A stretch of 64,000 nucleotides of DNA from Bacillota bacterium (lineage in GTDB: Bacteria; Bacillota; Clostridia; Lachnospirales; Lachnospiraceae), in contig JAEWQV010000016.1 of the NCBI GenBank assembly GCA_023399055.1, positions 645,376 to 709,375 of the forward strand. The letters run 5' to 3'. Both the position numbers and the translations under genes were made by a program. The notes below the pieces were generated by a model, which saw only the letters and a program-made list of their open reading frames with translations, was not told the origin of the DNA and did not search any database. Positions 42,937 to 51,934 of the stretch are shown in pieces; position 1 is the stretch's first letter, and each line of letters opens with the position of its first letter.

Positions 42937-45744
42937 ATGTTAGATTGCATTGATTTAAGTGGTATTTGGTCTTTCGAATTAGACGAAGACAAAAAAGGCT
43001 TACCGTCATTCTTTCAGGACACAATTTATTTGCCTAACACTACTTCCCATGCGAAAAAGGGAAAAAGAAATGAAGCAAAAGAACTTGGATATTTAACTGA
43101 TGAATATAAGTTCGAAGGTTATGCCTGGTTTCAGAAAACTTTTGAGATTATAGATGACCTTACAGATAAAATTTGTCATCTCTATCTCGAACGAACCAGA
43201 GTTACTAGCCTATGGATTGATGATATAAAAATAGGTTCACAAAATAGTTTAAACGCACCACATATTTATGATATTACAAAGACCCTTTCTCCCGGTCCTC
43301 ATATAATTACCATATTGGTGGATAATACACAATATTTAACGAAAGGTGGGCATTTAACCTCTCCAGATACTCAAACGAATTGGAATGGTATCACAGGTAA
43401 AATTGAACTGCAGATATATAATAAAGCTTATTTGTCCAATATTCAACTTTACCCAGACATTATAGATAAGAGTGTAACTATAAAAGCAAGAGTTAATGGT
43501 TTGGAAACCGGGAGCCTTGCAATCTGTGCAGAAAGTTTTAACAGTGAGAAGAAACACTGTACGAAAGAGGAAGTATTCAGCTTTCACAATAATATAATTA
43601 ACGTCAGATACGCACTCGGAGAGAATACTTTACTTTGGAGTGAGCATGAGCCTAATTTGTATAGATTAAAGGTAAACTTAATGGAAGACAGCTTACTCCT
43701 TGATTCTAGTGAAGTTACTTTTGGTATGCGTGCTTTTAAAACAAGTGATGGGAAGTTCACCATAAATGGAGTTAAGACCTTTTTGCGGGGAAAACATGAT
43801 GGTCTTATTTTCCCTAAAACAGGGTTTACACCCACTACACTTGAGGAGTGGCTTTCAGTAATGAGAATATCAAAGGCCTACGGAATAAATCACTACCGAT
43901 TTCATACCTGTTGTCCGCCGGAAGCAGCATTTGAGGCAGCAGACCAACTTGGTATCTATATGGAACCTGAACTTCCCTTCTGGGGAACGCTGACAGATGA
44001 AAGTTATGAAAATCACAATCAAACGGAACAGGATTATTTGGTTAAGGAGGGTGTAGCTATTCTTACTACGTTTGGAAATCACCCCTCATTTGTGATGATG
44101 TCTCTGGGTAATGAATTGTGGGGAAGTAAAGAGCGGATGTCAGAAATCCTACGCTTCTACAAAGATATCGATAATCGGCACCTATATACCCAAGGTTCAA
44201 ATAACTTTCAATTTACTCCTGTAATCTTAGAAGAGGAGGATTTCTTCTGTGGTGTTAGATTTTCTCGTGATCGACTGATAAGAGGCTCTTATGCGGAGTG
44301 CGATGCTCCATTAGGCCATGTACAGTCTTCTGAACCGAGTACCAGGAAAAGTTATGATGAAGAAATTTATCCGTCAATTGTAGAGCAGGATGAGAACACT
44401 ATAAATAATGTCGAAGATACCATTGAAATACAATATGGAACAGGGGTCAAAAAAGTAAAGACGCTAAGCACAGAGCAACAACTTTTGCCGAAGATACCGG
44501 TTGTTTCCCATGAAATTGGCCAATATGAAACCTATCCTGATTATAGAGAAATCTCCAAGTATACTGGACCTTTAAAAGCTAGAAATCTTGAAACATTTCA
44601 GGAACGACTTATTGCAAAAGGGTTAGAAGATCTGGCTGAAAAGTATTTTGCTAGTTCAGGTAAACTTGCTGTTGCATGTTACAAAGAAGAGTTGGAAGCC
44701 GCTTTTCGTTCTGAAAAGTTAGCTGGTTTTCAAATTTTGGACATCCAGGACTTTTCAGGACAGGGAACTGCTTTAGTTGGTATATTGGATGCGTTCATGG
44801 ATTCTAAGGGACTTATTTCACCTGAAGAATGGCGTAGTTTTTGTTCCGATGCCGTACTTTTAGCAAGGTTCGATAAATACAATTATACTTCTGGCGAAAA
44901 CTTTAACGCAAATATTGAACTTTTCTATCACAGGCCGATTGCCCTCCAAAATCATACCTTAACCTGGGAGTTAAAGATAGATAATGCTGTATATGAGCGA
45001 GGGAAGATATTAATATCTACTGATATTACACAAAACTACTATGATATTTGCCATATCAGCTGGAACTTCCCAGAGGTTAAGTCTATGGAGAAATTGACTC
45101 TATGTATTAACATAGACGAAACCGATATCTACAAAAACTATGATTTGTGGGTATATCCCAAGGATATATTGCTGCATAGGGATGATATTAATATTTTTGA
45201 AAAGCTATCTTCAGAAGCAATTAAACTTCTCGAAAAAGGAGAAAAAGTACTGTTAATTCCAAAACTTGAAGATTTAAAAAATTCTATTGAAGGATATTAC
45301 TGTACGGATTTTTGGTGCTATCCAATGTTTCGTTACATCTCAGAAGAAAGGAATAAAAAAGTTCCGGTAGGAACAATGGGCTTGCTTATCAATAACAATC
45401 ATCCTATATTTGAATACTTTCCTTGTGAAGAATATTCAACTTATCCCTGGTGGAGCATAGTTACAAACTCCCGTTCCATCATACTTGATGATACACCAAA
45501 GGATTTTCGTCCGATTGTTCAAACAATCGATAATTTTGAGAGGAATCATAAGCTAGGTTTGATTTTTGAATGTAATGTATTACAAGGAAAACTTCTGGTA
45601 TGCTCTTGTGATTTTAATAAAATAATAGATAAACCGGAAGGGAAACAACTACTATATTCAATATTAAGTTATTTTAAATCGGATAGGTTTCAGCCAAGGT
45701 CTACTATCGATTTAGAAACCTTATGTTCTGTTCTTTATAAATAA
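42937..45744 (+). CDS. GH2-family glycoside hydrolase with long C-terminal extension
   Basis: The 935-residue protein has the GH2 plan: N-terminal jelly-roll (to ~165), immunoglobulin-like domain (~165-275), then a TIM barrel with acid/base E393 (MMSLGNELWGSK) and candidate nucleophile E526 (VVSHEIGQYETYP). About 280 further residues form extra beta domains. There is no signal peptide, so it works inside the cell on imported oligosaccharides. GH2 includes beta-galactosidases, beta-mannosidases and glucuronidases and the substrate cannot be fixed; the lower-case fit to mannan is only by neighbourhood. A terminator separates it from the mannan operon. Confidence 0.85.
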   Translation: MLDCIDLSGIWSFELDEDKKGLPSFFQDTIYLPNTTSHAKKGKRNEAKELGYLTDEYKFEGYAWFQKTFEIIDDLTDKICHLYLERTRVTSLWIDDIKIGSQNSLNAPHIYDITKTLSPGPHIITILVDNTQYLTKGGHLTSPDTQTNWNGITGKIELQIYNKAYLSNIQLYPDIIDKSVTIKARVNGLETGSLAICAESFNSEKKHCTKEEVFSFHNNIINVRYALGENTLLWSEHEPNLYRLKVNLMEDSLLLDSSEVTFGMRAFKTSDGKFTINGVKTFLRGKHDGLIFPKTGFTPTTLEEWLSVMRISKAYGINHYRFHTCCPPEAAFEAADQLGIYMEPELPFWGTLTDESYENHNQTEQDYLVKEGVAILTTFGNHPSFVMMSLGNELWGSKERMSEILRFYKDIDNRHLYTQGSNNFQFTPVILEEEDFFCGVRFSRDRLIRGSYAECDAPLGHVQSSEPSTRKSYDEEIYPSIVEQDENTINNVEDTIEIQYGTGVKKVKTLSTEQQLLPKIPVVSHEIGQYETYPDYREISKYTGPLKARNLETFQERLIAKGLEDLAEKYFASSGKLAVACYKEELEAAFRSEKLAGFQILDIQDFSGQGTALVGILDAFMDSKGLISPEEWRSFCSDAVLLARFDKYNYTSGENFNANIELFYHRPIALQNHTLTWELKIDNAVYERGKILISTDITQNYYDICHISWNFPEVKSMEKLTLCINIDETDIYKNYDLWVYPKDILLHRDDINIFEKLSSEAIKLLEKGEKVLLIPKLEDLKNSIEGYYCTDFWCYPMFRYISEERNKKVPVGTMGLLINNNHPIFEYFPCEEYSTYPWWSIVTNSRSIILDDTPKDFRPIVQTIDNFERNHKLGLIFECNVLQGKLLVCSCDFNKIIDKPEGKQLLYSILSYFKSDRFQPRSTIDLETLCSVLYK

Positions 45745-45817
45745 TTCGGTAACAATCAAGTGAAGGAATAATTAGACTTTAATACTGTAGAGGCCCTGCC
45801 AAGCGAGATGCTACAAG

Positions 45818-45858
45818 GGGAACAGAGCTTATGGTTGAGCTGTTTCTTCTTGTTTTTA
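45818..45858 (+). terminator. Probable terminator of the GH2 gene
   Basis: aacagagct and agctgtt (about 45820-45846) form a bulged stem followed by TCTTCTTGTTTTT. It lies 75 bases after the GH2 stop. Confidence 0.45.
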
Positions 45859-45968
45859 TTGTTCTGGAAAAAAGAAGTAGACTATTGTGGACTCTAATGC
45901 TAAGATAAATAAAAATTGTTTTTGAGATGTGATTCTAATTAGAGTAAGAGAATAGATAGGAGGATCTT

Positions 45969-47069
45969 ATGGCAGGTTCAATATATGGTAATAGTTTTGC
46001 AATTTCCACCTGGGGCGAATCTCACGGTGCAGGAGTAGGGGTTGTCATTGATGGATGTCCGGCAGGGCTACCGATAAAAGAAGAGGATATACAACTATAT
46101 TTGGATCGTAGAAAGCCAGGTAGAACAAAGTATTCCACTCCTCGTAAGGAGGAGGATCGACTTCAAATCCTATCCGGTACCTTTGAGGGACGGACAACAG
46201 GCACACCAATCTCCCTTATTGTATACAATGAAAATCAACGCTCCTATGATTATTCTGATATTGCAAAGTACTACCGCCCGGGTCATGCGGACTATACCTA
46301 TGATCAGAAATATGGCTTTCGTGATTACCGTGGCGGCGCACGCTCTTCTGGACGCGAGACCACAGCCAGAGTGGCAGCAGGAGCAATTGCAGCAACTATT
46401 TTGAAAGAGCTTGGGATATCAATCTATTCCTATACAAAATCTATTGGCCCGGTTTTTATTGATTATAAAAATAGTAAAAAAGAAAATGTAATTGTTAGTC
46501 CTCTGTGTATGCCAGACTTGGAGGCTTCTGCTAAAGCGGAGGAGTACCTACAGAGAATGATGGAGGAGCACAATTCTGCCGGAGGCGTAATTGAATGTAT
46601 TGTCACAGGTATGCCTGCAGGAGTAGGACAACCAGTCTTTGATAAACTGGATGCAGCGCTCGCAAAAGCTATTATGTCAATTGGCGCTGTCAAAGGAGTG
46701 GAAATTGGTGATGGCTTTGCAGTGGCGACTAGCACAGGACTTGAAAATAATGACTCTTTTTACTCGGATGAAAATGGTGAGGTTAAGAAGAAGAGTAATC
46801 ATGCAGGAGGTATACTTGGTGGAATTAGCGATGGTTCAGAGATAATTCTTAGAGCTGCCGTAAAACCAACTGCATCAATAGCTAGGCGACAGCAGACAGT
46901 TAACAAAGACAATGAGAACATAGAAATAGAAATTCAAGGACGACATGATCCAATCATCGTACCCAGAGCAGTTGTAGTCGTTGAAGCTATGGTGGCGATT
47001 ACATTAGTCGACCATCTGTTTCAAGGAATGACTTCAAGAATGGATAAGATTAAGGAATTCTATAAATAA
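45969..47069 (+). CDS. aroC: Chorismate synthase
   Basis: AroC converts EPSP to chorismate with reduced FMN, the last common step of aromatic amino acid synthesis. Signatures are STWGESHGAGVGVVIDGCPA, GRETTARVAAGAIA, and RPGHADYTYDQKYG, with a C-terminal VEAMVAITLVDHLF. At 366 aa it is full length. AGGAGG precedes the ATG. It appears monocistronic, with terminators on both sides. Confidence 0.97.
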   Translation: MAGSIYGNSFAISTWGESHGAGVGVVIDGCPAGLPIKEEDIQLYLDRRKPGRTKYSTPRKEEDRLQILSGTFEGRTTGTPISLIVYNENQRSYDYSDIAKYYRPGHADYTYDQKYGFRDYRGGARSSGRETTARVAAGAIAATILKELGISIYSYTKSIGPVFIDYKNSKKENVIVSPLCMPDLEASAKAEEYLQRMMEEHNSAGGVIECIVTGMPAGVGQPVFDKLDAALAKAIMSIGAVKGVEIGDGFAVATSTGLENNDSFYSDENGEVKKKSNHAGGILGGISDGSEIILRAAVKPTASIARRQQTVNKDNENIEIEIQGRHDPIIVPRAVVVVEAMVAITLVDHLFQGMTSRMDKIKEFYK

Positions 47070-47111
47070 TTTTATAATAAGTTGATTTTTGTAATTAAAT
47101 TTAAATTAATC

Positions 47112-47156
47112 AAAAAGGACGTTTACATCCATTAATGACATGTAAACGTCCTTTTT
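47112..47156. terminator. Terminator of aroC
   Basis: A perfect 17-bp stem (47112-47128 with 47140-47156) ends in a TTTTT run and begins with AAAAA, so it may work in both directions against the coiled-coil gene. Confidence 0.9.
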
Positions 47157-47313
47157 CTATATATGATATTCTTTCAAATTTTCTATTGTAGAAAACCCTC
47201 TGAGCTAATGATACACAGCTACAGGAGAGAAACAAAGTATAATTGAAATGTTGTGAAAAGTGACTTTACAGGTTATTGACTTATATTGTATAAACTATAT
47301 CAACAGGTGCGAC

Positions 47314-48303
47314 TTAGAAATTAAAATCAATTTCAATACCTTTTAAATCTTCATCTATCAAATTATTCTCTTTTAAGATGGTCTGAATCTTTTTTTGGGC
47401 TTCTGACATATGATCAGAACTCTTTTTTTGTATATTAATATCTATCTCTAATTGCTCTGCATCCATATCATTCTTAATAAGTTTTTCCTGCTCTTCGCGA
47501 TTTTCTTTTGCATCTTCGATTCGCTTTTCTTTTTCTTCTTGCTGCTCTGCGGCTTCGTTGGCTTCTTCCAAATCTTCTTCCAGCTTTTCATCAGTTGTTT
47601 CTTTGACTTCTTCTACAAGTATACCAAGAATTTCTTTACCTGTAGCTTCCATTATTTCATCAGACGCGTTATTTGCTTTAATCATATCCTGAGATTTTGA
47701 CTGTTGTAGTATTGCATCTTCAATTGACGCTGAAAGACCATCATATTTCTGTTTTGCTTCATAAATCTTATTATGTATTTCTCCAGCGATGCCATTTAAT
47801 TCAAGGGCTTTCTTCTGATATTCTGTTCTGGGTATATGCTGCAATTCGCTAAGTCTCTTGATTTCCCCTTTTGAAAACTTTTCAGAAGCAGAACCATTTA
47901 AATAATTTTGATATTTTTCTAATAGTTCCAAATCCTTCTGTTCCATAGAATCAGGATCTACACCATATTCTTCTTGAAGATCGCTTTTGCTTTTTTTAAT
48001 ACCCTCAAGGTAAAACAGGGACTCTTGTATTTCTGAAAGCTTATCTGTTTTCTGTTGATTCATATCTTCAATATTGGATACTGCCTTCTGATCTTTGTTC
48101 CATGCATCTCCGATAAGCTTCATCGCCTGTTTCTGCGCATCCTGTCTTTTTTGCTGAATAACACTGTTGGTTCCAAACTTCTGTCCCAGGTTTCCAGTAA
48201 ATATTGTATTTCCATTATTCTTGTTTTTTTGGTCTTCGTTTGTTGTATTTAGATTAACATAACTGTTCTGCTCGCCATGTGCTACTCTTATTGATAATGA
48301 CAT
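47314..48303 (-). CDS. Coiled-coil protein of unknown function
   Basis: The 329-residue protein is highly charged and almost all helical, with long Glu/Lys/Gln runs (EEDLEEANEAAEQQEEKEKR) predicting extended coiled coil at residues ~80-110, ~180-215 and ~235-315. The N-terminus (MSLSIRVAHGEQNSYVNLNT) is not a signal peptide and resembles the start of some Lachnospiraceae hypotheticals. GAGAGGTG precedes the ATG. I recognise no domain; a structural or flagellar-associated role is possible but unproven. Confidence 0.7.
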   Translation of the reverse strand: MSLSIRVAHGEQNSYVNLNTTNEDQKNKNNGNTIFTGNLGQKFGTNSVIQQKRQDAQKQAMKLIGDAWNKDQKAVSNIEDMNQQKTDKLSEIQESLFYLEGIKKSKSDLQEEYGVDPDSMEQKDLELLEKYQNYLNGSASEKFSKGEIKRLSELQHIPRTEYQKKALELNGIAGEIHNKIYEAKQKYDGLSASIEDAILQQSKSQDMIKANNASDEIMEATGKEILGILVEEVKETTDEKLEEDLEEANEAAEQQEEKEKRIEDAKENREEQEKLIKNDMDAEQLEIDINIQKKSSDHMSEAQKKIQTILKENNLIDEDLKGIEIDFNF

Positions 48304-48493
48304 TTTTCACCTCTCTATTATATACTATAGTCAACAATGCTACCGGGCATCTCCTATAAAGCAAAGATAAAACCTTCTTTGATAGTTATATCGGAAGAAT
48401 ATGGCACTACATTAACCTTAGGAGATGTAATAATTAAGGAAATATTTATTTATCATTTAGCTTATAGTCAAGCGCACTTATAATCGATAAAAA

Positions 48494-48519
48494 ATGGCTC
48501 ATCCTTTAGAATGAACCAT
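48494..48519 (-). terminator. Terminator of the TfoX-C gene
   Basis: On the minus strand atggttcat/atgagccat (one G-T pair) with an 8-base loop is followed by TTTTTTA. Confidence 0.7.
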
Positions 48520-48582
48520 AGAATTCATGACAACATTAGAGCTTATAAAGAGTAAAATACTAAAGGTAAATGTCCAGTTAGA

Positions 48583-48840
48583 CTATTTCTTATGCCAGTT
48601 ATAAAATTGCTTTAATTCAGCTTTACGGGCTTCCGGCAATAGAGATTTCTTTACTCCCTGTATAGCACCTTCTATTCCTAACAATCGATGGATGCAAGCA
48701 GATTCATCAATTTCCTGTATTTTTAACCAAGCTTGTTCCGTACCAGCAGCCTTTAATTCATCATAACTATGGATGCCTACTTGGTTAAGTTGTCGCTCAA
48801 CCTCTTTCCCGATGTTTCTTAATTGTGATAGCTCGCCCAT
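48583..48840 (-). CDS. TfoX C-terminal-domain protein
   Basis: The 85-residue protein (LRNIGKEVERQLNQVGIHSY, then ACIHRLLGIEGAIQGV) is the stand-alone C-terminal domain of TfoX/Sxy, a helix-hairpin-helix-like fold. In gamma-proteobacteria TfoX controls competence; stand-alone domains in Firmicutes have no proven role. GAGG precedes the ATG. Confidence 0.88.
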   Translation of the reverse strand: MGELSQLRNIGKEVERQLNQVGIHSYDELKAAGTEQAWLKIQEIDESACIHRLLGIEGAIQGVKKSLLPEARKAELKQFYNWHKK

Positions 48841-49190
48841 GTTGTTACCTCAACAATTCATTTCGTTATTTTGATTTACCTATAGTATCTATTAACGGTA
48901 CTTTACTTTGCATCTCTCAGTATAATATCATATTAATTGAGAGAAACAAACTTAATTTTTCAGTAACTTATGGTACTATTATTAAGGTGTAAGCGATAAA
49001 TTATCGATTGAAATTAATCGCAATAGTATTTGAAAGTATAGGAGAAGATGTCACAAGGAAGTTTCTCGTAGATTAATGGTTGTTATGCTATAATATCAAT
49101 AAAAATAGTAGGAGCGTCTAGAATGGATATTTGATTGTTATTGAACTTTGCGGATATATTACATTCTTTATAAAATTATTGGAGGTCAGT

Positions 49191-49802
49191 ATGGCAAAGA
49201 TATATTATATCGGAGGTTCTCCCTGTAGCGGGAAGAGCACAATAGCTGAATTGATAGAGAAAAAATATAACTTTAAGTATTACAAGTTAGATGACAAATT
49301 AGAGGAGTACACAAAAAGAGCTAGTAGGGCAGGAAAAAAATACTCTTCAAATTATTATACAATGAATACTGATGAGATATGGTTAAGAACACCTGCGATT
49401 CAAAATAGGGAAGAATTTGAAATCTACAGAGAAATTTTTGAATATGTTTTAGAGGATTTAGAGCAAATAGGTCATGAAATATCTGTTATAGCAGAGGGAG
49501 CAGGATTCCTTCCTGAATTAATGAACTTGATTGTAGTACCGAAAAATGAGTACATATGTATTGTACCTACAAAGGAATTTCAAATTGAAAAGTATTCCCA
49601 AAGGCCTTACATACCTTATGTTTTAGAGGGCAGCAGTGATAAGAAACAAGCATTTCAAAACTGGATGGACCGAGATGCATTGTTCGCTATGGATGTAGTT
49701 AATCGTGCAAGAGAGTTAGGCTATGCCTCTATTGTTACAGATGGTGGCACAAGTATAGAGGAGAATCTGGCAATCGTTGAAAAAATATTTGGTTTAAAGT
49801 AA
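49191..49802 (+). CDS. P-loop nucleotide kinase-like protein
   Basis: The Walker A loop GGSPCSGKST (residues 8-17) opens a 203-residue P-loop protein resembling small-molecule kinases of the AAA_18/2-phosphoglycerate-kinase-like type; a lid-like YSQRPYIPYVLEGSS segment follows. Start ATG 49191 has GGAGGT at 49181-49186; the upstream extension to 49131 is hydrophobic and lacks a site. Substrate unknown. Confidence 0.8.
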   Translation: MAKIYYIGGSPCSGKSTIAELIEKKYNFKYYKLDDKLEEYTKRASRAGKKYSSNYYTMNTDEIWLRTPAIQNREEFEIYREIFEYVLEDLEQIGHEISVIAEGAGFLPELMNLIVVPKNEYICIVPTKEFQIEKYSQRPYIPYVLEGSSDKKQAFQNWMDRDALFAMDVVNRARELGYASIVTDGGTSIEENLAIVEKIFGLK

Positions 49803-49836
49803 GAAATACATGCTTAAATAATTATTGATTCAATAA

Positions 49837-49876
49837 AAAACGCAAACCCTTATACGTTAGGATTTGCGTTTTCCTT
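49837..49876. terminator. Bidirectional terminator
   Basis: aaaacgcaaa (49837-49846) pairs with tttgcgtttt (49863-49872), extended by cct/agg; T-rich on both ends. It separates the P-loop gene from the convergent secreted protein gene. Confidence 0.8.
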
Positions 49877-49938
49877 TTAGTTCATAACAAGTGAAGCAAT
49901 ATTTCTTTTCACCTTGTTTACTCCATACAACCTATAAC

Positions 49939-50643
49939 CTATTTTGCTGCATATTTTTTAAAGGTTTTAAGGCTGCCAAGATATTTCTTTTGATTTTCAG
50001 TGGTGTTCTTGGTGGTAGTTTTTAATTCAAACTTATCAGGAACTATTTTTTTGATTGCCGCATCAAGAGTCTTTTTGGTTATTAACTTAGCGTCTTCACT
50101 GCTATAATAACCCTTATAGTAGCCTTTTTTAGGCTTATATGTGTCGTATTCACTATATTTGCCGTCAGTATAGGTGTAGTAATCCTTTAAAGATTCAAAT
50201 ACACTATATTCATCTGTGGTCTGGGTATTATTAATTTTATAGAAGAAATAGTCTTTTTTCCCATTCCATGAATTATAATTTAATATGGTTTTAGTACTAC
50301 TGGAATAATACATGGTGCAATATGTCCAAGAGTTATAAAGAAACATAGCTTTGTCAGTCTTAACATTATAAGAAAAAATCTGTGGAGCCTCACCGTTAAT
50401 GATTAATTCAGGAATACCATCTTTATCGAGATCCTGTAAGCGGAAAGTCTCTGCAGTGAACCCACCTTCCATATCTTCATATGGATTGGTTTTTAAGATC
50501 TTGAGGTAACAATTCATAGCCTTCTTTAATTGGTCATCAGTTACACCTTTTGCTTGGGCAGTGGTGCTTGGAATTGCCAGAGTAGAAGCGACTACCAACG
50601 CCATAATCATAAGTGATAAAATACGTTTACTAATTCTGTTCAT
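49939..50643 (-). CDS. Secreted protein with calcium-loop-like motif, unknown function
   Basis: A signal peptide (cleaved after TTAQA, residue ~31) leads a 234-residue protein. DLDKDGIPELII (about 75-86) is an EF-hand-like calcium loop of the kind common in clostridial secreted proteins that read 'dxDxDGxxEL'. The rest is Tyr- and Lys-rich beta structure. No lipobox or sortase motif is present, so it is released. GGAGAAAG precedes the ATG. Confidence 0.78.
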   Translation of the reverse strand: MNRISKRILSLMIMALVVASTLAIPSTTAQAKGVTDDQLKKAMNCYLKILKTNPYEDMEGGFTAETFRLQDLDKDGIPELIINGEAPQIFSYNVKTDKAMFLYNSWTYCTMYYSSSTKTILNYNSWNGKKDYFFYKINNTQTTDEYSVFESLKDYYTYTDGKYSEYDTYKPKKGYYKGYYSSEDAKLITKKTLDAAIKKIVPDKFELKTTTKNTTENQKKYLGSLKTFKKYAAK

Positions 50644-50786
50644 AGCTTTCTCCTTTGAATTTCAATAATATGGCATATTTTAGCATAATATAAGTAATGG
50701 TACAATAATAAAGAATAACTATAATTACAAGAAAAATTAAAGTTAATCATTTAGGTAACTGCTACCTATAGGTTGTCTATAATTTC

Positions 50787-51038
50787 CTAGCCATGAAGAC
50801 CTTTTGATTGACGTTCCATGTCCTCTACAACAATATCATAGATTTCACCGATGGAAGCACAATATTCCAGTAGCTTCCAGGGGGTGTTTGTATGAAAATG
50901 TATTTTTATTAGTTCTTCATCGCCTACTGCAAGTAAACAATCACCCTCAAGATTTGCAGTGATATAGTCGTTTATTGCGTCTTCAGAAAGATTCTCGCCC
51001 TCGAGTAATAATTGGGTATCATATTTAAATTCAATCAT
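50787..51038 (-). CDS. Stand-alone DegV/DAK-phosphatase-like domain protein
   Basis: The 83-residue product (YDTQLLLEGENLSEDAINDY, then IKIHFHTNTPWKLLEYCASI and VVEDMERQ) matches the C-terminal domain of FakA/YloV, the fatty-acid kinase subunit related to dihydroxyacetone kinase (typical KIHVHTNxP...NMxxQ). The kinase part is absent. ATG 51038 lies six bases after GGAGA; the longer frame from 51089 is rejected. It may be a gene fragment or a small partner protein. Confidence 0.72.
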   Translation of the reverse strand: MIEFKYDTQLLLEGENLSEDAINDYITANLEGDCLLAVGDEELIKIHFHTNTPWKLLEYCASIGEIYDIVVEDMERQSKGLHG

Positions 51039-51145
51039 ATTCATTCTCCATTCTAATTTACATTTAATTGTTAAAATATATGATACCATATAATTTATAC
51101 AAATGAAATTACGAATGTATGTAATTATATTGTTAAGAAGGTATT

Positions 51146-51856
51146 CTACCTAGAAGCTTTAAACTTATTTACCGAGAGTAGATATTCATTAATCAGTGGA
51201 TGAGGGCTTTCCAAGGTGGAGCTTAGTTGGGGTTGAAAGAGGGTAGCAATAAAAAATGGATGATTCTCTATTGTCATAATCCGAGCTTCATCATTTTCAT
51301 CAAAACCAACTACTTTAAGTCCATGCTCCGTTAAAATGTTTTGGAAAGCTTTATTTAATCCAAAACTACAATTATATTTTTCCGTTATTTCAATACGACC
51401 ATAGATGTTAAATAATCCCCAGGATTTATCAATGCTGATATTCCTTGTCTGCCCAACAAGAGAGCAGGAGAGAGCTGTAATATAATCATTTGGAACATAG
51501 GGATCAAAGTTAATATCTCTTAAAGCATCTGTTTGTAAGACGTTTCTGCCAAACTCAATAACAGCATGTTGAAAACCACCACAGGTTCCAAGGTAGGGAT
51601 AATGGTTTTCTCTAGCAAATTGAATCGCATTGAGGGCACCATTCATACTTTTATAAGGACTGCCGGGTGCACCCCATAATCCGTCATAATTATGTAGTTC
51701 TTGTACGGAACTATCAAAGGTGGGAGTTGGTAACCAGGTATATTCGAGTTCAAATTCTAGCTTATTAGCGCTATGTTTGAGTGCTTCTTCCGTTGCGATA
51801 TGAGATGGACGCCCGTCATAGTCACCGATAATACCAACTTTAATTACTGAGTTCAT
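51146..51856 (-). CDS. CTP-synthase-like glutamine amidotransferase domain, probably glutaminase-dead
   Basis: The 236-residue protein matches the stand-alone class I glutamine amidotransferase domain related to PyrG. The nucleophile cysteine is kept (GTCGGFQHAVIEFGRN, C92), but the catalytic block that reads FHPEF in CTP synthase reads FQPQL here, so Q208 and Q210 replace the catalytic His and Glu. It is therefore unlikely to hydrolyse glutamine in the usual way. GAGAGGAT precedes the ATG. Its function is unknown. Confidence 0.8.
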   Translation of the reverse strand: MNSVIKVGIIGDYDGRPSHIATEEALKHSANKLEFELEYTWLPTPTFDSSVQELHNYDGLWGAPGSPYKSMNGALNAIQFARENHYPYLGTCGGFQHAVIEFGRNVLQTDALRDINFDPYVPNDYITALSCSLVGQTRNISIDKSWGLFNIYGRIEITEKYNCSFGLNKAFQNILTEHGLKVVGFDENDEARIMTIENHPFFIATLFQPQLSSTLESPHPLINEYLLSVNKFKASR

Positions 51857-51934
51857 AAATTATCCTCTCTTAGTAGGTTTTTGAATTTGTTTATAACTGT
51901 TGAATACGACATAATTAAAATATTTATTGCCATG

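Noticed and set aside
48337..48483. 48-residue plus-strand frame between the coiled-coil and TfoX-C genes
   Set aside because: No ribosome site and no recognisable protein pattern; left as intergenic.
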